A DNA stretch of 64,000 nucleotides from Pseudoxanthomonas sp. PXM03 (GCF_014852005.1 NZ_JACVAU010000001.1:1324001-1388000), one strand, 5' to 3'; positions 28,067 through 38,077 are shown, counted from the stretch's first letter. The notes: a model not told the origin generated them from the sequence alone. Translations and numbers: made by a program.

Positions 28067-29797
28067 ATGTCCTATCTCGTCCTCGCCCGCAAGTGGCGCC
28101 CCAAGCGTTTCGCCGAACTGGTGGGCCAGGAACACGTGGTCCGGGCACTCACCAATGCGCTGGACAGCGGCCGTGTGCACCACGCCTTCCTGTTCACCGG
28201 CACGCGCGGGGTCGGCAAGACCACGATCGCGCGCATCTTCGCCAAATCGCTGAACTGCGAGAAGGGCACCAGCGCCGATCCGTGCGGCCAATGCGCTGCC
28301 TGCCTGGACATCGATGCCGGCCGCTACATCGACCTGCTGGAGATCGACGCCGCCTCGAACACCGGCGTGGACGACGTGCGCGAGGTGATCGAGAACGCGC
28401 AGTACATGCCTTCGCGTGGCAAGTTCAAGGTCTACCTGATCGACGAAGTGCACATGCTGTCGAAGGCGGCGTTCAACGCGCTGCTGAAGACGCTGGAGGA
28501 ACCGCCGGAGCACGTGAAGTTCCTGCTCGCCACCACCGATCCCCAGAAACTGCCCGTCACCGTGCTGTCGCGCTGCCTGCAATTCAACCTCAAGCGGCTC
28601 GATGAAGAACAGATCCGCGGCCAGATGACGAAGATCCTCGGCGCCGAAGGCATCGAGGCCGACACGGGTGCGATCGCCCAGCTCGCGCGTGCCGCCGATG
28701 GGTCGCTGCGCGACGGTCTTTCGCTGCTGGACCAGTCAATCGCGTACGCCGGCGGTGCCCTCCGCGAGGACGGCGTGCGTACCATGCTGGGCACGGTGGA
28801 CCGCACCCAGGTCAATGCGATGCTGGCCGCCCTGGCGCAAGGCGATGGCGAGGCGTTACTGCAGGTGGTCGCGCGGCTGGCGGAGTTTTCCCCGGACTGG
28901 GCCGGCGTGCTGGATGCCGTCGCCGAAGCGCTGCACCGCATCCAGGTGCGGCAGCTGGTGCCGTCGGCCAGTGTGGAAGCGGAGGGGGTCGACATCGAAG
29001 CCTTCGCGGGGCAGCTGCGCCCCGAAGTGGTGCAGCTCTGGTACCAGATGGCGATCAATGGCCGGCGCGACCTGCATCTTGCGCCCAGCGGACGCGCCGG
29101 CTTCGAGATGAGCATCCTGCGCATGCTGGCCTTCAGGCCAGCGCAGGCGGGCGAAATGCGCGGCGATGCTCGAGCGGCCGCGCCTGTCCAGACCACGGCT
29201 CCCGCATCCGCATCTACTGCCAGCCCTGCCCGCACGACACCTGCGCCGGAGTCGCTGGCGCAGCCGCAACAGATGGCGCGCGAAGAAACCCCGGCTCCGC
29301 CGCGCATGGCGGCGCCTGTCGTCGAGGAAGCGCCGCCGTGGCTTCCCGCGCAGGCGAAACCGTCACCCACCACGCCGGCCGCCTCGTCCATGCCGGCGGA
29401 CATCGGCATCACCGATGCCGAGACATGGCTGCACTTCGCCGGCAGTTGCGGGCTGAAGGGCGTCGGCAAGCAACTGGTCGACAATGTCGCGTTCGCGGGC
29501 TACGCGAACGGCACGCTGACGCTGGCGCTGGACAGCGGCTTCGATTACCTGCGCTCCGAGCGCACGCTCGGCGAGCTTGCCGATGCCATCGCTACTCGTT
29601 ACGGCGTGGCTCCCCGTCTCGCATTCGCCGCGGCGGCGAGTGATGCCGAAACGCTGAAGGAGCGCAGCCATCGGCAGCGCGACGAACGCCAGAGCGAGGC
29701 CGAAGAAACCTTCATGAATCATCCGGACGTGCGGCAGCTGATGCAGCAGCATGGCGCCAGGCTCGTCCCGGACTCCATCCGACCTTACGAAGAGTGA
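28067..29797 (+). CDS. dnaX: DNA polymerase III subunit tau/gamma
   Basis: Clamp-loader ATPase and organiser of the replisome. The 576-residue chain has Walker [10 protein letters not shown] (residues 45-53), a four-cysteine zinc site (Cys64, 73, 76, 79), Walker B LIDEVHML and SRC in TVLSRCLQF. An Ala/Pro-rich linker (about 365-465) leads to the C-terminal tau domain that binds the polymerase core. I saw no A-AAA-AAG slippery site, so a frameshifted gamma form is not evident. CACAAT ends seven bases before the ATG with no Shine-Dalgarno sequence: possibly leaderless. First gene of dnaX-ybaB-recR. Confidence 0.97.
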   Translation: MSYLVLARKWRPKRFAELVGQEHVVRALTNALDSGRVHHAFLFTGTRGVGKTTIARIFAKSLNCEKGTSADPCGQCAACLDIDAGRYIDLLEIDAASNTGVDDVREVIENAQYMPSRGKFKVYLIDEVHMLSKAAFNALLKTLEEPPEHVKFLLATTDPQKLPVTVLSRCLQFNLKRLDEEQIRGQMTKILGAEGIEADTGAIAQLARAADGSLRDGLSLLDQSIAYAGGALREDGVRTMLGTVDRTQVNAMLAALAQGDGEALLQVVARLAEFSPDWAGVLDAVAEALHRIQVRQLVPSASVEAEGVDIEAFAGQLRPEVVQLWYQMAINGRRDLHLAPSGRAGFEMSILRMLAFRPAQAGEMRGDARAAAPVQTTAPASASTASPARTTPAPESLAQPQQMAREETPAPPRMAAPVVEEAPPWLPAQAKPSPTTPAASSMPADIGITDAETWLHFAGSCGLKGVGKQLVDNVAFAGYANGTLTLALDSGFDYLRSERTLGELADAIATRYGVAPRLAFAAAASDAETLKERSHRQRDERQSEAEETFMNHPDVRQLMQQHGARLVPDSIRPYEE

Positions 29798-29804
29798 TCA
29801 CGAC

Positions 29805-30125
29805 ATGCGTGGAAACATCGCCCAACTGATGCAGCAGGCGCAGAAGATGCAGGAGAACCTGCAGCGCGCCCAGGAAGAGCTCGCCAAGCTCGAGGTGACC
29901 GGCAATGCCGGCGGCGGCATGGTCAGCGTGACCCTGACCGGCGCCAAGGAATGCCGGAAAGTACGCATCGATCCCTCGTTGCTCTCCGATGCGGAGATGC
30001 TGGAAGACCTGATCGCGGCTGCGTTCAATGATGCATCCAACAAGGTCGATGCCGAATCCAAGACGCGCATGGGCGCAGCGACGTCCGGCATGCCGCTGCC
30101 GCCGGGCATGAAGCTGCCGTTCTGA
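29805..30125 (+). CDS. ybaB: Nucleoid-associated protein YbaB/EbfC
   Basis: Small dimeric DNA-binding protein, 106 residues, starting [20 protein letters not shown], with the [19 protein letters not shown] core and the C-terminal [12 protein letters not shown]. It lies seven bases after dnaX and before recR, the invariant order in proteobacteria. ATG at 29805 chosen over an in-frame one inside dnaX. Confidence 0.96.
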   Translation: MRGNIAQLMQQAQKMQENLQRAQEELAKLEVTGNAGGGMVSVTLTGAKECRKVRIDPSLLSDAEMLEDLIAAAFNDASNKVDAESKTRMGAATSGMPLPPGMKLPF

Positions 30126-30183
30126 TATTCGCCAGTGGCCGGCCTGTGCGGGGTGCCCGCCATCGCCGGTCCCGACGACGATC

Positions 30184-30780
30184 ATGTCCAGTCCGCTGCT
30201 CGAACAGCTCATCGAGTCGCTGCGCGTCCTGCCCGGAGTGGGGCAGAAGACAGCGCAGCGCATGGCCTACCACCTGCTTGACCGCGAGCGGGATGGGGGC
30301 AAGCGCCTGGCCGGCGTGCTGGCCGAAGCGCTGGACCATATCGGTCACTGCGCGCATTGCCGCGATTTCACCGAAGGCGAGATCTGCACGCTCTGCGCAA
30401 GCGGCAGTCGCGACCGTCACCAGCTGTGCGTCGTGGAGTCACCCTCGGATCGCCTGGCGATCGAACAGGCGACGGGATACCGCGGCCTCTATTTCGTCCT
30501 GCACGGCCGGCTGTCTCCCCTGGACGGCATCGGACCGCGCGAGCTGGGGCTGGACGCACTGTCGGCGCGACTGGCGCAGGGCGAGGTCACCGAGCTGATC
30601 ATCGCCACCAATCCCACCGTCGAAGGTGAAGCCACGGCCCACTACCTGGCGCAGCTGGCGCGGCAGCAGAGCGTGCGTCCGAGCAGGCTTGCCCATGGCG
30701 TGCCGCTGGGCGGCGAACTGGAATACGTCGACCGCGGCACGCTGGCGCACGCGTTCGGCGGCCGCAGTGAAATGACCTGA
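30184..30780 (+). CDS. recR: Recombination mediator RecR
   Basis: Works with RecO and RecF to load RecA on gapped DNA. The 198-residue protein has the helix-hairpin-helix [17 protein letters not shown], a C4 zinc finger ([16 protein letters not shown]), a Toprim domain starting [14 protein letters not shown] and the Walker-B-like C-terminal [15 protein letters not shown]. Start at 30184 gives standard length. Confidence 0.97.
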   Translation: MSSPLLEQLIESLRVLPGVGQKTAQRMAYHLLDRERDGGKRLAGVLAEALDHIGHCAHCRDFTEGEICTLCASGSRDRHQLCVVESPSDRLAIEQATGYRGLYFVLHGRLSPLDGIGPRELGLDALSARLAQGEVTELIIATNPTVEGEATAHYLAQLARQQSVRPSRLAHGVPLGGELEYVDRGTLAHAFGGRSEMT

Positions 30781-30809
30781 CTGCACTCACACGGGGACGC
30801 ATACACACC

Positions 30810-31163
30810 ATGACCGACACCATCTTCGCCAGGATCATCCGCCGCGAGATTCCCGCCGCTATCGTCTACGAGGACGATGAGGTGCTGGGCTTCAAGGACA
30901 TCGCACCGCAGGCGCCCGTGCACGTGCTTTTCATCCCGAAGAACGACCCCATCCCCACGCTGGATGACGTGCAGCCGCAACAGGCGCACCTGATAGGCAG
31001 GCTGGCGTTGGCCGCGGCGGAGTACGCGCGCCGGGAGGGCTTTGCCGGGAATGGCTACCGGGTGGTCATGAACTGTCGCGAGGATGCAGGGCAGACCGTG
31101 TTCCACATCCACCTGCATCTGCTTGCCGGTGCGCCACTGGGTCGTTTCGGTACGCAGGCCTGA
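30810..31163 (+). CDS. hinT: HIT-family nucleotide hydrolase (HinT-like)
   Basis: Purine-nucleoside phosphoramidase of 117 residues with the histidine triad HIHLHLLAG preceded by GQTVFH, and the N-terminal IFARIIRREIPA typical of HinT. Cytosolic. Follows recR by 29 bp and is closed by a terminator. Confidence 0.94.
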   Translation: MTDTIFARIIRREIPAAIVYEDDEVLGFKDIAPQAPVHVLFIPKNDPIPTLDDVQPQQAHLIGRLALAAAEYARREGFAGNGYRVVMNCREDAGQTVFHIHLHLLAGAPLGRFGTQA

Positions 31164-31191
31164 AAGACCGCTGTGTCGACCATGCAAGAAA

Positions 31192-31214
31192 AAAGCCGCT
31201 CGTAGAGCGGCTTT
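31192..31214. terminator. Bidirectional terminator between hinT and slp
   Basis: Ten-bp stem AAAGCCGCTC/GAGCGGCTTT with loop GTA, AAAAA upstream and GTTTCTT downstream; serves both convergent genes. Confidence 0.88.
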
Positions 31215-31235
31215 GTTTCTTCCCGGGGCGAGGTA

Positions 31236-31745
31236 TTACCACCAGCCCCAACGGCCCCAGCGCGGCCCCCAGAAGGGGTCGTAGTACGGGTAGGGACGGA
31301 CCTCCACTTCGCGCACTTCCGGCCACAGATACACCACGTCCGCCGCGACACGGGGAAGCTGGTAGTCGTAATCGCCGATGCGCGTGCTTTCGTAGCCCTC
31401 GATCTTGCCAACGAAGGTCACCTCGCGGCCCTCGGAGAACACGGCCGGGTCGTAGAAACCCGCGCGGCACGCAATGAAGCGGCCATCGGTCGCATCCGGT
31501 GCCGAGGACAGCGGCCGGCCGGTGGCGGCGAGCGGACGCGATACAAGCTGGAAGCAGGTGCCGTTCTGGGCCGGGGTGGTACTGATGATGCGGCCGCCCC
31601 ATCGCACCGGCGCCCCCACCTGCGGCGTACCGACGGAATCCCGCGGGTTGACCGGGGTGAAAGTGCCCTGCAGCGGCGCGGGTGCCGTAGCGCAGGCGGA
31701 GAGCAGCGCGGCGGCTGCGACGACAACGGCGAAGCGAAGTTTCAT
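31236..31745 (-). CDS. slp: Slp-family outer-membrane lipoprotein
   Basis: A 169-residue lipoprotein with signal peptide and lipobox LLSAC, followed by the Slp fold: GAPVRWGGRIISTT, TCFQLVSRPLAATGRP, GRFIACRAGFYDPAVF and VTFVGKIEG. The C-terminus is unusually rich in Tyr/Trp/Pro (YPYYDPFWGPRWGRWGWW). Slp is a stationary-phase lipoprotein in E. coli; function here is not known. It is 17 bp downstream of tgpA on the same strand. Confidence 0.9.
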   Translation of the reverse strand: MKLRFAVVVAAAALLSACATAPAPLQGTFTPVNPRDSVGTPQVGAPVRWGGRIISTTPAQNGTCFQLVSRPLAATGRPLSSAPDATDGRFIACRAGFYDPAVFSEGREVTFVGKIEGYESTRIGDYDYQLPRVAADVVYLWPEVREVEVRPYPYYDPFWGPRWGRWGWW

Positions 31746-31762
31746 GGCCAGTCTCCAGCGGG

Positions 31763-33709
31763 TTATGGGCGGTGCCGGCGCAGGTCTTCGATCAGTGCGC
31801 GGTTGTCCCCCTCATCCGCAGCGTAGCGCGCTGCAGCGAAACGCCGGCTGAGCGAAACCAACGGGTTTGCGTCCTCAGGTCGCTGGGTGGCGACTCTGTG
31901 CGCCCAAGCGCCGGCAGTCTCGTGCGGCTCTCGCCCCAGGCCCAGCCGGGCGTAGCGCGCGCCCAGGCGATGCCAGGCGCGCAGCAGCGGGTCGCGCTCG
32001 CGCTCGCCTCGGGCCAGCAGCCAGGCCATCCAGCCCACCGCGATCATGGCGAACACGCCGAACAGCGCGGCCAGTCCGGATGGCCCAAGCTGCTGCGCAC
32101 CCAGCTGCTGCAGGATGCGCGTCTGACGCTTGGCATCGAAACCCAGCACCATGTCGTTCCATCCGCGGCGCAGCCAATCGCTCATCTGGCCCAGGCCATC
32201 GATGCTGATCAATCCGGCGCCGCCGGCGCGGGCACCGCCAAGCCTGTCCTCGAGGGTGTCGTAGATGCGCTCCGGTGCGACTGCAGCGGTGGGATCCACG
32301 CGAACCCAGCCCCGCTGCGGCAGCCAGACCTCGGCCCACGCATGCGCGTCCATGTTGCGGACGATCCAGTAATCGCCCAGCCGGTTGTAGGTGCCACCGG
32401 TGTAGCCAGTGACTACGCGCGCCGGCACGCCACCGGAGCGCATCAGGAAGACGAAGGCCGAACTGAAGTGCTCGCAGTATCCCGCCTGCTGGTCGAAGAG
32501 GAATTCGTCGACGGTGTTGCGGCCAGGGAAGGGCGTGTTCAACGTGTAGGCGAAGCTGGAGCGGATCCAGTCGAGTGCGCGCGCGACCTGCACGGCGTCA
32601 TTGCCGCCGGCTTCGCGCCGCCATTGGGCACCCAGTGCGCGTGTCCGTGGATTGAAGCCGGCGGGCAGCTGCAATGCCTGTCGGCGCACGGCGTCGGGCA
32701 GTTGGACATCGAAACGGGTCGGAGCCGACGATTGCACGCGCCAGCGGCTCAGTGCATTCAGTGGAAGGCGCGTGCGCGTGCTGTAGTCGCGCGTCAGGCG
32801 GGTGCCTTCCGGCGCGGCGACGGGAAGGTCCAGCATCACCAGGTCGCGATTGTCGGTCGGCTCCACGTCCATCTGGTAGTCCCATACCGTGGGCGCGCGC
32901 ATGCTCTCCGCCGGCGGCATATCGGACAGCGGATTGCCGCGGGTCCAGGTCCGGCCGTCGAAGTCCGCCAGCACCGGGCCACGCCAGTACATCTGGGAGG
33001 TCGGTGGCGTTGCGCCGAAAAACTGCACACGCAGGGCGGGCGTGTCATCGGCGATCAGGTCCAGCCACCCGCCGGGGGACATTTCGTCGCTCAGGCCGGG
33101 CTTGGAGAGGGCGCGTTCGGGCACTCCCCACAGCGGCGTGGGAAAGCGCGGGAAAAGCCAGAACGCCGCCATCACCAGCGGCACACCGATCAGCACGAGC
33201 TTCCCGACCTGGCGGAGTTGCTGCAGCGGCCGCGCCGGGACAGCGGACAAGGTGACCTCGGCGTCGGCAAGGCGATGCAGCGCGACCAGGGCGCTCAATA
33301 CGCCGACCAGCCCCAGGGCCATGCTCAGTGGTCCCTGGTCGAGGAGGAAAGCAGCGAAGGGTGCGAACAGTGCGAAGCCCAGCAGGCTGCGGTTGTCACG
33401 CAGGCTGCGGGTTTCGGTGGGCTTGATGGCCAGCATCGCGGCCAGCAGAGCACAACCCGTATCGCGGCCGAACTGCATGCCGGTGAAGGCCATGACGGCG
33501 ACCACCATCGTGATGGCCAGCAGCGCACGCAGAAGCGCGGGCAGCGGACGCTTCCATGATGCGAAGGCGAGCGCCACGCCCGTTGCGCCCAACCCCGTCG
33601 CCAAGGTGGGGGGCAGGTGGACCAGCAAGGCGAGCAGGCAAACGCCCGCCGTCGCCAGCGTCCATCGGCGACTTGCCGGATCCAGCGTCGTGGGCTCAGG
33701 AGAGGGCAT
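31763..33709 (-). CDS. tgpA: TgpA-type membrane transglutaminase-like protein
   Basis: A 648-residue inner-membrane protein (DUF3488 plus transglutaminase-like domain). Five to six N-terminal TM segments (to about residue 190) precede a periplasmic papain-like domain with the Cys-His-Asp triad in QQAGYCEHFSSAFV, MDAHAWAEVW and VDPTAAV. One more TM segment lies near residue 565, followed by a DUF4129-like tail. In Pseudomonas aeruginosa TgpA is essential; the substrate is unknown. Its start overlaps the DUF58 stop by 14 bp in the moxR-DUF58-tgpA operon. Confidence 0.92.
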   Translation of the reverse strand: MPSPEPTTLDPASRRWTLATAGVCLLALLVHLPPTLATGLGATGVALAFASWKRPLPALLRALLAITMVVAVMAFTGMQFGRDTGCALLAAMLAIKPTETRSLRDNRSLLGFALFAPFAAFLLDQGPLSMALGLVGVLSALVALHRLADAEVTLSAVPARPLQQLRQVGKLVLIGVPLVMAAFWLFPRFPTPLWGVPERALSKPGLSDEMSPGGWLDLIADDTPALRVQFFGATPPTSQMYWRGPVLADFDGRTWTRGNPLSDMPPAESMRAPTVWDYQMDVEPTDNRDLVMLDLPVAAPEGTRLTRDYSTRTRLPLNALSRWRVQSSAPTRFDVQLPDAVRRQALQLPAGFNPRTRALGAQWRREAGGNDAVQVARALDWIRSSFAYTLNTPFPGRNTVDEFLFDQQAGYCEHFSSAFVFLMRSGGVPARVVTGYTGGTYNRLGDYWIVRNMDAHAWAEVWLPQRGWVRVDPTAAVAPERIYDTLEDRLGGARAGGAGLISIDGLGQMSDWLRRGWNDMVLGFDAKRQTRILQQLGAQQLGPSGLAALFGVFAMIAVGWMAWLLARGERERDPLLRAWHRLGARYARLGLGREPHETAGAWAHRVATQRPEDANPLVSLSRRFAAARYAADEGDNRALIEDLRRHRP

Positions 33710-34661
33710 GCGGCATCAGCGCCAGCGCGCGCAGGCAGAGGTGTCGATGGGCGGTGCCCGCGCCTGGACCAAGCGGAGGTTGGCCAGGCAGCAGCAGGCG
33801 ATAACGACGGCCCTCGCGTTCGGCCAGGTCGATCCAGTGCGCCAGGCGCTGGATGCGGTGCTCGTGGAGCAGCGCGGGCAGCGCGGTCCATGCGAGTTCC
33901 ACCTCCTGCCCCAGCGGCTTCTCGTATTCGCGTACCAGCAGCTGATCGTGCCGAGCCGAGGGTTTCCATGCGATGGAGCGCCGTGCATCGCCCGCGCGGT
34001 AGTTGCGCAACTGGTGCACGTCCTCGCCGCCGGCGTGCAATCGCGTGCGACTTCCGGCCCCCGAGATTTCAGGCAGCGGTGGACCTTGCGGCTCGGGAGC
34101 CGGGTAGACCAGCAGAGGGGAGGAGGGCCATACCCAGGCCCAAGCGCGCGCGAGTCCCAGCGGTTGCGTGGTGGACAGGCGGATACGATCGAGGTCGTAC
34201 CATCCGCGCTGCTGAGTCGGAAGCGACAGTTCCGCCACGACGCCGTCGGATGGCGCCAGCGTGGTGAAGGCGTGCCTGTCGCAGGCATCCACGCGCAGGC
34301 CATGGCGCGGGCGCGCGTCGCGTGAAGACAACGCCACTTGAAGCCGTAACGGGGTGCCTGCCGGGACGGGGTCTGCGGCGATCGCATCGATCCGCAGGTC
34401 TGCCAGTTGCAGGTGCGCGAAGATCAGGCTGGCCATCGCCGTGGCACCCAGCAAGAGCGCCAGCAGCAAACCCGGATTGTTGTTGTAGTTCAACGCGCCC
34501 AGCGCCATCGTGAACACCAGCGCCGCGAAGAAAAGACCGAACCGCGTGGGCAACACATAGATGCGCCGGCGGTCCAGCTGCACAGGCAGGGATTCGGGTT
34601 GGCGGGGTCTGGCCAACCTGGCGAAACGGCGGGCGAGGCGGGCGCGCGGCGTGCTTGCCAT
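33696..34661 (-). CDS. DUF58 domain protein
   Basis: A 321-residue protein with two N-terminal TM segments (about residues 40-80) and a C-terminal DUF58 region with GAGSRTRLHAGGEDVHQLRNYRAGDARRSIAWK, read in pieces as EDVHQLRNYRAGD and RRSIAWKPSAR, the family signature. DUF58 proteins act with MoxR AAA+ ATPases, possibly through a VWA-like fold. It starts 2 bp after the moxR stop. Confidence 0.9.
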   Translation of the reverse strand: MASTPRARLARRFARLARPRQPESLPVQLDRRRIYVLPTRFGLFFAALVFTMALGALNYNNNPGLLLALLLGATAMASLIFAHLQLADLRIDAIAADPVPAGTPLRLQVALSSRDARPRHGLRVDACDRHAFTTLAPSDGVVAELSLPTQQRGWYDLDRIRLSTTQPLGLARAWAWVWPSSPLLVYPAPEPQGPPLPEISGAGSRTRLHAGGEDVHQLRNYRAGDARRSIAWKPSARHDQLLVREYEKPLGQEVELAWTALPALLHEHRIQRLAHWIDLAEREGRRYRLLLPGQPPLGPGAGTAHRHLCLRALALMPHALS

Positions 34662-34663
34662 GC

Positions 34664-35617
34664 TCAGTCCACGGGCACCGCGTGCAGGATGGCCTTGGTC
34701 AACGCGATCGCCTGACCGGTCTCGGCCTCGGCGACGATGCGATGGGAGGCCACGGCGAGGAACAGTGTCTGCACGTCCTCGGGCAGCACATGGTTGCGGC
34801 CCACCAGCAATGCATAGGCACGTGCGGCGCGCAGCAACGCGATGCCCGCGCGCGGGGACAGGCCGACACGCACGCCGGGGTGTTGCCGGCTGCGGGCCAG
34901 CAGTGCCTGCACGTAGTCGATCAGGGCATCGCTGGCATGCACTTCGCCAACGGCTTTCCGCAGCGCCACCACTTCTTCGGACGACAGCAATGGCATCGCC
35001 TGCGCGATCATCATCCGCCGGTCCGTGCCGGCCAGCAGTGCGCGCTCGGATTCCGCATTCGGATAGCCGAGCGCCAACCGCAGCAGGAAGCGATCCAGTT
35101 GCGAGTCCGGCAACGGATACGTGCCGGAGAGGTCCACGGGATTCTGCGTGGCGATCACGAAGAAGGGCTCCGGCAACGCGTGGGTCACGCCATCCAGCGT
35201 GACCTGGTGTTCGGCCATGGCTTCCAGCAACGCGCTTTGCGTGCGCGGCGGCGCGCGGTTGATCTCGTCCGCCAGCAGCACGTTGGTGAAGACCGGTCCC
35301 GGATGGAAGCTGAAGGCGCGCGCCTGGGCATCGTAAACCGATACGCCGAGGACATCGGCCGGCAACAGGTCCGAGGTGAACTGCACGCGCTGGAACGTCA
35401 GGCCCAGCGTGGCCGCCAGTGCGTGCGCGAGCGTGGTCTTGCCGAGCCCCGGCAGGTCTTCGATCAGCAGATGGCCATCGGAGAGCAGCGCCACGAAGGC
35501 GAGGCGTACTTCATGGGCCTTGCCCAGCACCAGTGAGTTGACCTGCGCCTGGGCGCGCTTCAGGGCGTCGGCCAAGCCTTCGGATAGCATAGGGCGGGTG
35601 CTGGGAATGGCGGACAT
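34664..35617 (-). CDS. MoxR-family AAA+ ATPase
   Basis: Chaperone-like AAA+ ATPase of 317 residues with Walker A EDLPGLGKTTLA, Walker B LLADEINRAPPRTQSALLEAM, seen as ADEINRAPP, sensor FVIATQNPVDLSGTYPLP and the MoxR lid. The ATG at 35617 is preceded by GAGAG; 31 upstream in-frame codons run into the divergent GT39 leader and are not used. Leads the moxR-DUF58-tgpA operon. Confidence 0.94.
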   Translation of the reverse strand: MSAIPSTRPMLSEGLADALKRAQAQVNSLVLGKAHEVRLAFVALLSDGHLLIEDLPGLGKTTLAHALAATLGLTFQRVQFTSDLLPADVLGVSVYDAQARAFSFHPGPVFTNVLLADEINRAPPRTQSALLEAMAEHQVTLDGVTHALPEPFFVIATQNPVDLSGTYPLPDSQLDRFLLRLALGYPNAESERALLAGTDRRMMIAQAMPLLSSEEVVALRKAVGEVHASDALIDYVQALLARSRQHPGVRVGLSPRAGIALLRAARAYALLVGRNHVLPEDVQTLFLAVASHRIVAEAETGQAIALTKAILHAVPVD

Positions 35618-35661
35618 CGCGCTCTCGGTTTCCGATCGTGGGTTCAGGGAAGTGTAGCGAG

Positions 35662-37503
35662 ATGGAAGAACAACAACGCGCGCGCCAATGGTTCCTTGCG
35701 GTGTGGACAATCGTGACGGTCGTCAAGATCGCGATCGCCGCACGCTTGCCGTTGTTCGTGGACGAAGCGTTCTACTGGCAGGAAGGCCAGCACCTGGCGG
35801 CGGCGTATTCCGACCTGCCGGGATTGACCGCCTGGTTGACGCGCCTCGGAACCGAGTTCGGCGGACATCACGTACTGGCGGTGCGCGCGCCCTTCCTGCT
35901 GTTGGCGGCGGTGCTGCCATGGCTGGTGGCCCGGAGCGCAGCACACTGGTTTGGTGCTGTAGTGGGATGGCAGGCGGCCTTGCTGACCGTGCTGATGCCG
36001 CTGTCGGGCACGCTCGGCCTGCTGGCGTTGCCGGATGTGCCAATGGCGGTCGCGACGGTGCTCTGCGCCGATGCCGGTGCGCGACTGCTGCGTGATGTCG
36101 ATGCGATGTCGGCGACCGAACTGGCCCTCGGGCTGATGCTGGGCGCGCTGAGCCATTACCGCTTCGTGGGCGTGATCGGCGTGGGCCTCATCGCCCTGCT
36201 GTGGTTGCCCGAGGGCCGGAAAGTACTCCGCGATGCGCGGGTCTGGGTCGCGCTTGCGGTGGGCCTGCTCGCCTGGGCGCCATTGCTCGCATGGAACCTC
36301 GAGTACGCCGACGCCGGCCTGCGTTTCCAGTTGCTCGATCGCCATCCCTGGGCCTTCCACGGAGACGGTGCGCGCTTCCTGCTGGTGCAGGCGGCCCTGG
36401 TCACGCCGTTGCTGTTCTGGGCCATGCTCGTGGTGTGCCTGCGCGGCTTGCGTGGCAGCGAGGATGCCGGCACCGCATGGCGTTACTTCGCGTTGCTTGG
36501 CGCAATCTCCACACTCGGCTTCTTCCTCATCGGCTTCTTCGCCGACAACGAACGCGTCAGCTTCCATTGGCCGTTGCCGGGCTACCTCGCCCTTCTGATG
36601 GTGGTGCCGTTGCTGTTGCGCACGTGGTCTCCCGTGCGGCGCAAGGCGACCTGGGGCATCGCCGGCATCGGCGCGGCGCTGATGCTGGGTTACTACGTGG
36701 TGGTGTCGTTGCCGGGGCTGCGCACGCAGATGGCTGGCAGCAAGTACTACCCCGAGAACTTCGCGGGCTGGGACACGCTGGCGGCGGAAGTGCGCAAGGC
36801 CCAGGCCGGGTTGCCCGAGGGGGCGGTGCTGCTCGCGGACAGCTTCAAGACCGGCGCGGAGCTCGGCTTCGCGCTGGGGGATGCGGAAATCCCGACCCTG
36901 GATCACCCGTTGAATCGCAAGCATGGGCGGGCTCCCCAGCTCCGGCTATGGGGCCTCGAGCACGATGGCAAGCGCAGCGCACCCACCTTGCTGGTGGTCG
37001 CTGCCACCGACGTGAAGTTCAGCGCATTGCTCGCGCACTACCAGCAGTTGTGTGCCGTGGTGGGGCCCTTGCCGCCAGCGGACGTGGTGAACATCGATCA
37101 TGGAGCGCGGCGTTTCCTGCTGTTCGCTCTGCCGAAGGAACCCGCCGGAGGTGAATGCACGACGCCTGTGGTGGCCAACATCGACGTGCCGGAAGCCGGC
37201 GCCACTGTCGCCCGCCGCTTCAGCGTGGGTGGCTGGGCGGTGAAGGACGTGGTGGGCGTGACGAAGGTGGAAGTGCTGATGGATGGCCGGATCGTCGCCG
37301 AAGCCACGGACGCCAGCGCCAATGAATGGTTGACCGTTTTCCTGAAGGGCGCCTCGCGCGATCCGCGCATGCCCCGCGTACAGTTCAATGTCGAGGTGGA
37401 CGCCGGCGCGTTGCCGGCTGGCCGGCATTGGCTGGGACTGCGTCTGACCGGTGGCGACGGCAGTGTGGAGACCTGGGCGGAACAGCCTGTCGTGGTGCGG
37501 TGA
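35662..37503 (+). CDS. Family 39 glycosyltransferase (ArnT/PMT-like) with C-terminal beta-sandwich domain
   Basis: A 613-residue protein. Residues 1-360 contain about ten TM segments and the acidic LFVDEAFYWQEGQHL loop typical of GT39 enzymes using polyprenyl-phosphate sugars at the periplasmic face. Residues 370-490 form a soluble periplasmic domain. The last 110 residues (from about VVANIDVPEAG) look like an Ig-type module, with FSVGGWAVKDVVGVTKVEVL and a closing TWAEQPVVV strand. The acceptor, LPS or protein, is unknown. Divergent from moxR with 44 bp between starts; converges on maf. Confidence 0.85.
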   Translation: MEEQQRARQWFLAVWTIVTVVKIAIAARLPLFVDEAFYWQEGQHLAAAYSDLPGLTAWLTRLGTEFGGHHVLAVRAPFLLLAAVLPWLVARSAAHWFGAVVGWQAALLTVLMPLSGTLGLLALPDVPMAVATVLCADAGARLLRDVDAMSATELALGLMLGALSHYRFVGVIGVGLIALLWLPEGRKVLRDARVWVALAVGLLAWAPLLAWNLEYADAGLRFQLLDRHPWAFHGDGARFLLVQAALVTPLLFWAMLVVCLRGLRGSEDAGTAWRYFALLGAISTLGFFLIGFFADNERVSFHWPLPGYLALLMVVPLLLRTWSPVRRKATWGIAGIGAALMLGYYVVVSLPGLRTQMAGSKYYPENFAGWDTLAAEVRKAQAGLPEGAVLLADSFKTGAELGFALGDAEIPTLDHPLNRKHGRAPQLRLWGLEHDGKRSAPTLLVVAATDVKFSALLAHYQQLCAVVGPLPPADVVNIDHGARRFLLFALPKEPAGGECTTPVVANIDVPEAGATVARRFSVGGWAVKDVVGVTKVEVLMDGRIVAEATDASANEWLTVFLKGASRDPRMPRVQFNVEVDAGALPAGRHWLGLRLTGGDGSVETWAEQPVVVR

Positions 37504-37507
37504 CGCT

Positions 37508-38077
37508 TCAGGGCAGTTCGAAGCCGGCCTCGCGCAGCATCCGCGCCACCGCGATCAGGGGCAGGCCGACCAGGGCAGTGGGGTCCGAAGATTCGATGGC
37601 ATCGAACAAGGCGATGCCGAACCCTTCCGATTTGAAGCTTCCGGCGCAATCGAAGGGCTGCTCCGCGTCCACGTACCGCTCGATCTCGGCGGAATCCAGG
37701 CGGCGGAAGCGTACCGTGGTGACGTCCTGCGCCTGCAGGACCTGTTCATCACGTACCAGGCATACGGCCGTGTGGAAACGGACCTCCCGGCCCGACATGG
37801 CGTTCAGCTGAGCGATGGCGGCCTCGCGCTGGCCGGGCTTCCCCAGGGGCTGCCCGTCGAGCTCGGCAGCCTGGTCCGCACCGATGATCCAACTGCCTGG
37901 GTGCTGGTGGGCGATGGCATCGGCCTTGGCCCGGGCCAGGCGGCTGGCCATGGCTGGCACGGATTCGCCGTCCAGCAGCACTTCGTCCACTTCCGGGCGC
38001 GCGATATGGAACGGCACGCGCAGCCGCTCGAGCAGCTCTCGGCGGTAGCGGGAAGTCGAGGCAAGCATCAGCGGCAT
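37508..38077 (-). CDS. Maf-family nucleotide pyrophosphatase (YceF type)
   Basis: A 189-residue house-cleaning enzyme that hydrolyses non-canonical or methylated nucleoside triphosphates. It has LASTSRYRRELLERL, the acidic RPEVDE, IIGADQAAELDG and CAGSFKSEGFGIALF. CAGSFK plus SEGFGI places it with YceF, the m7GTP pyrophosphatase subgroup, rather than YhdE. Divergent from yceD as in E. coli (yceF/yceD-rpmF), which supports the subgroup. Confidence 0.93.
   Translation of the reverse strand: MPLMLASTSRYRRELLERLRVPFHIARPEVDEVLLDGESVPAMASRLARAKADAIAHQHPGSWIIGADQAAELDGQPLGKPGQREAAIAQLNAMSGREVRFHTAVCLVRDEQVLQAQDVTTVRFRRLDSAEIERYVDAEQPFDCAGSFKSEGFGIALFDAIESSDPTALVGLPLIAVARMLREAGFELP

Noticed and set aside
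29160..29420. Programmed frameshift in dnaX to make gamma
   Set aside because: No A-AAA-AAG slippery heptamer or following stem was seen in the Ala/Pro-rich linker.
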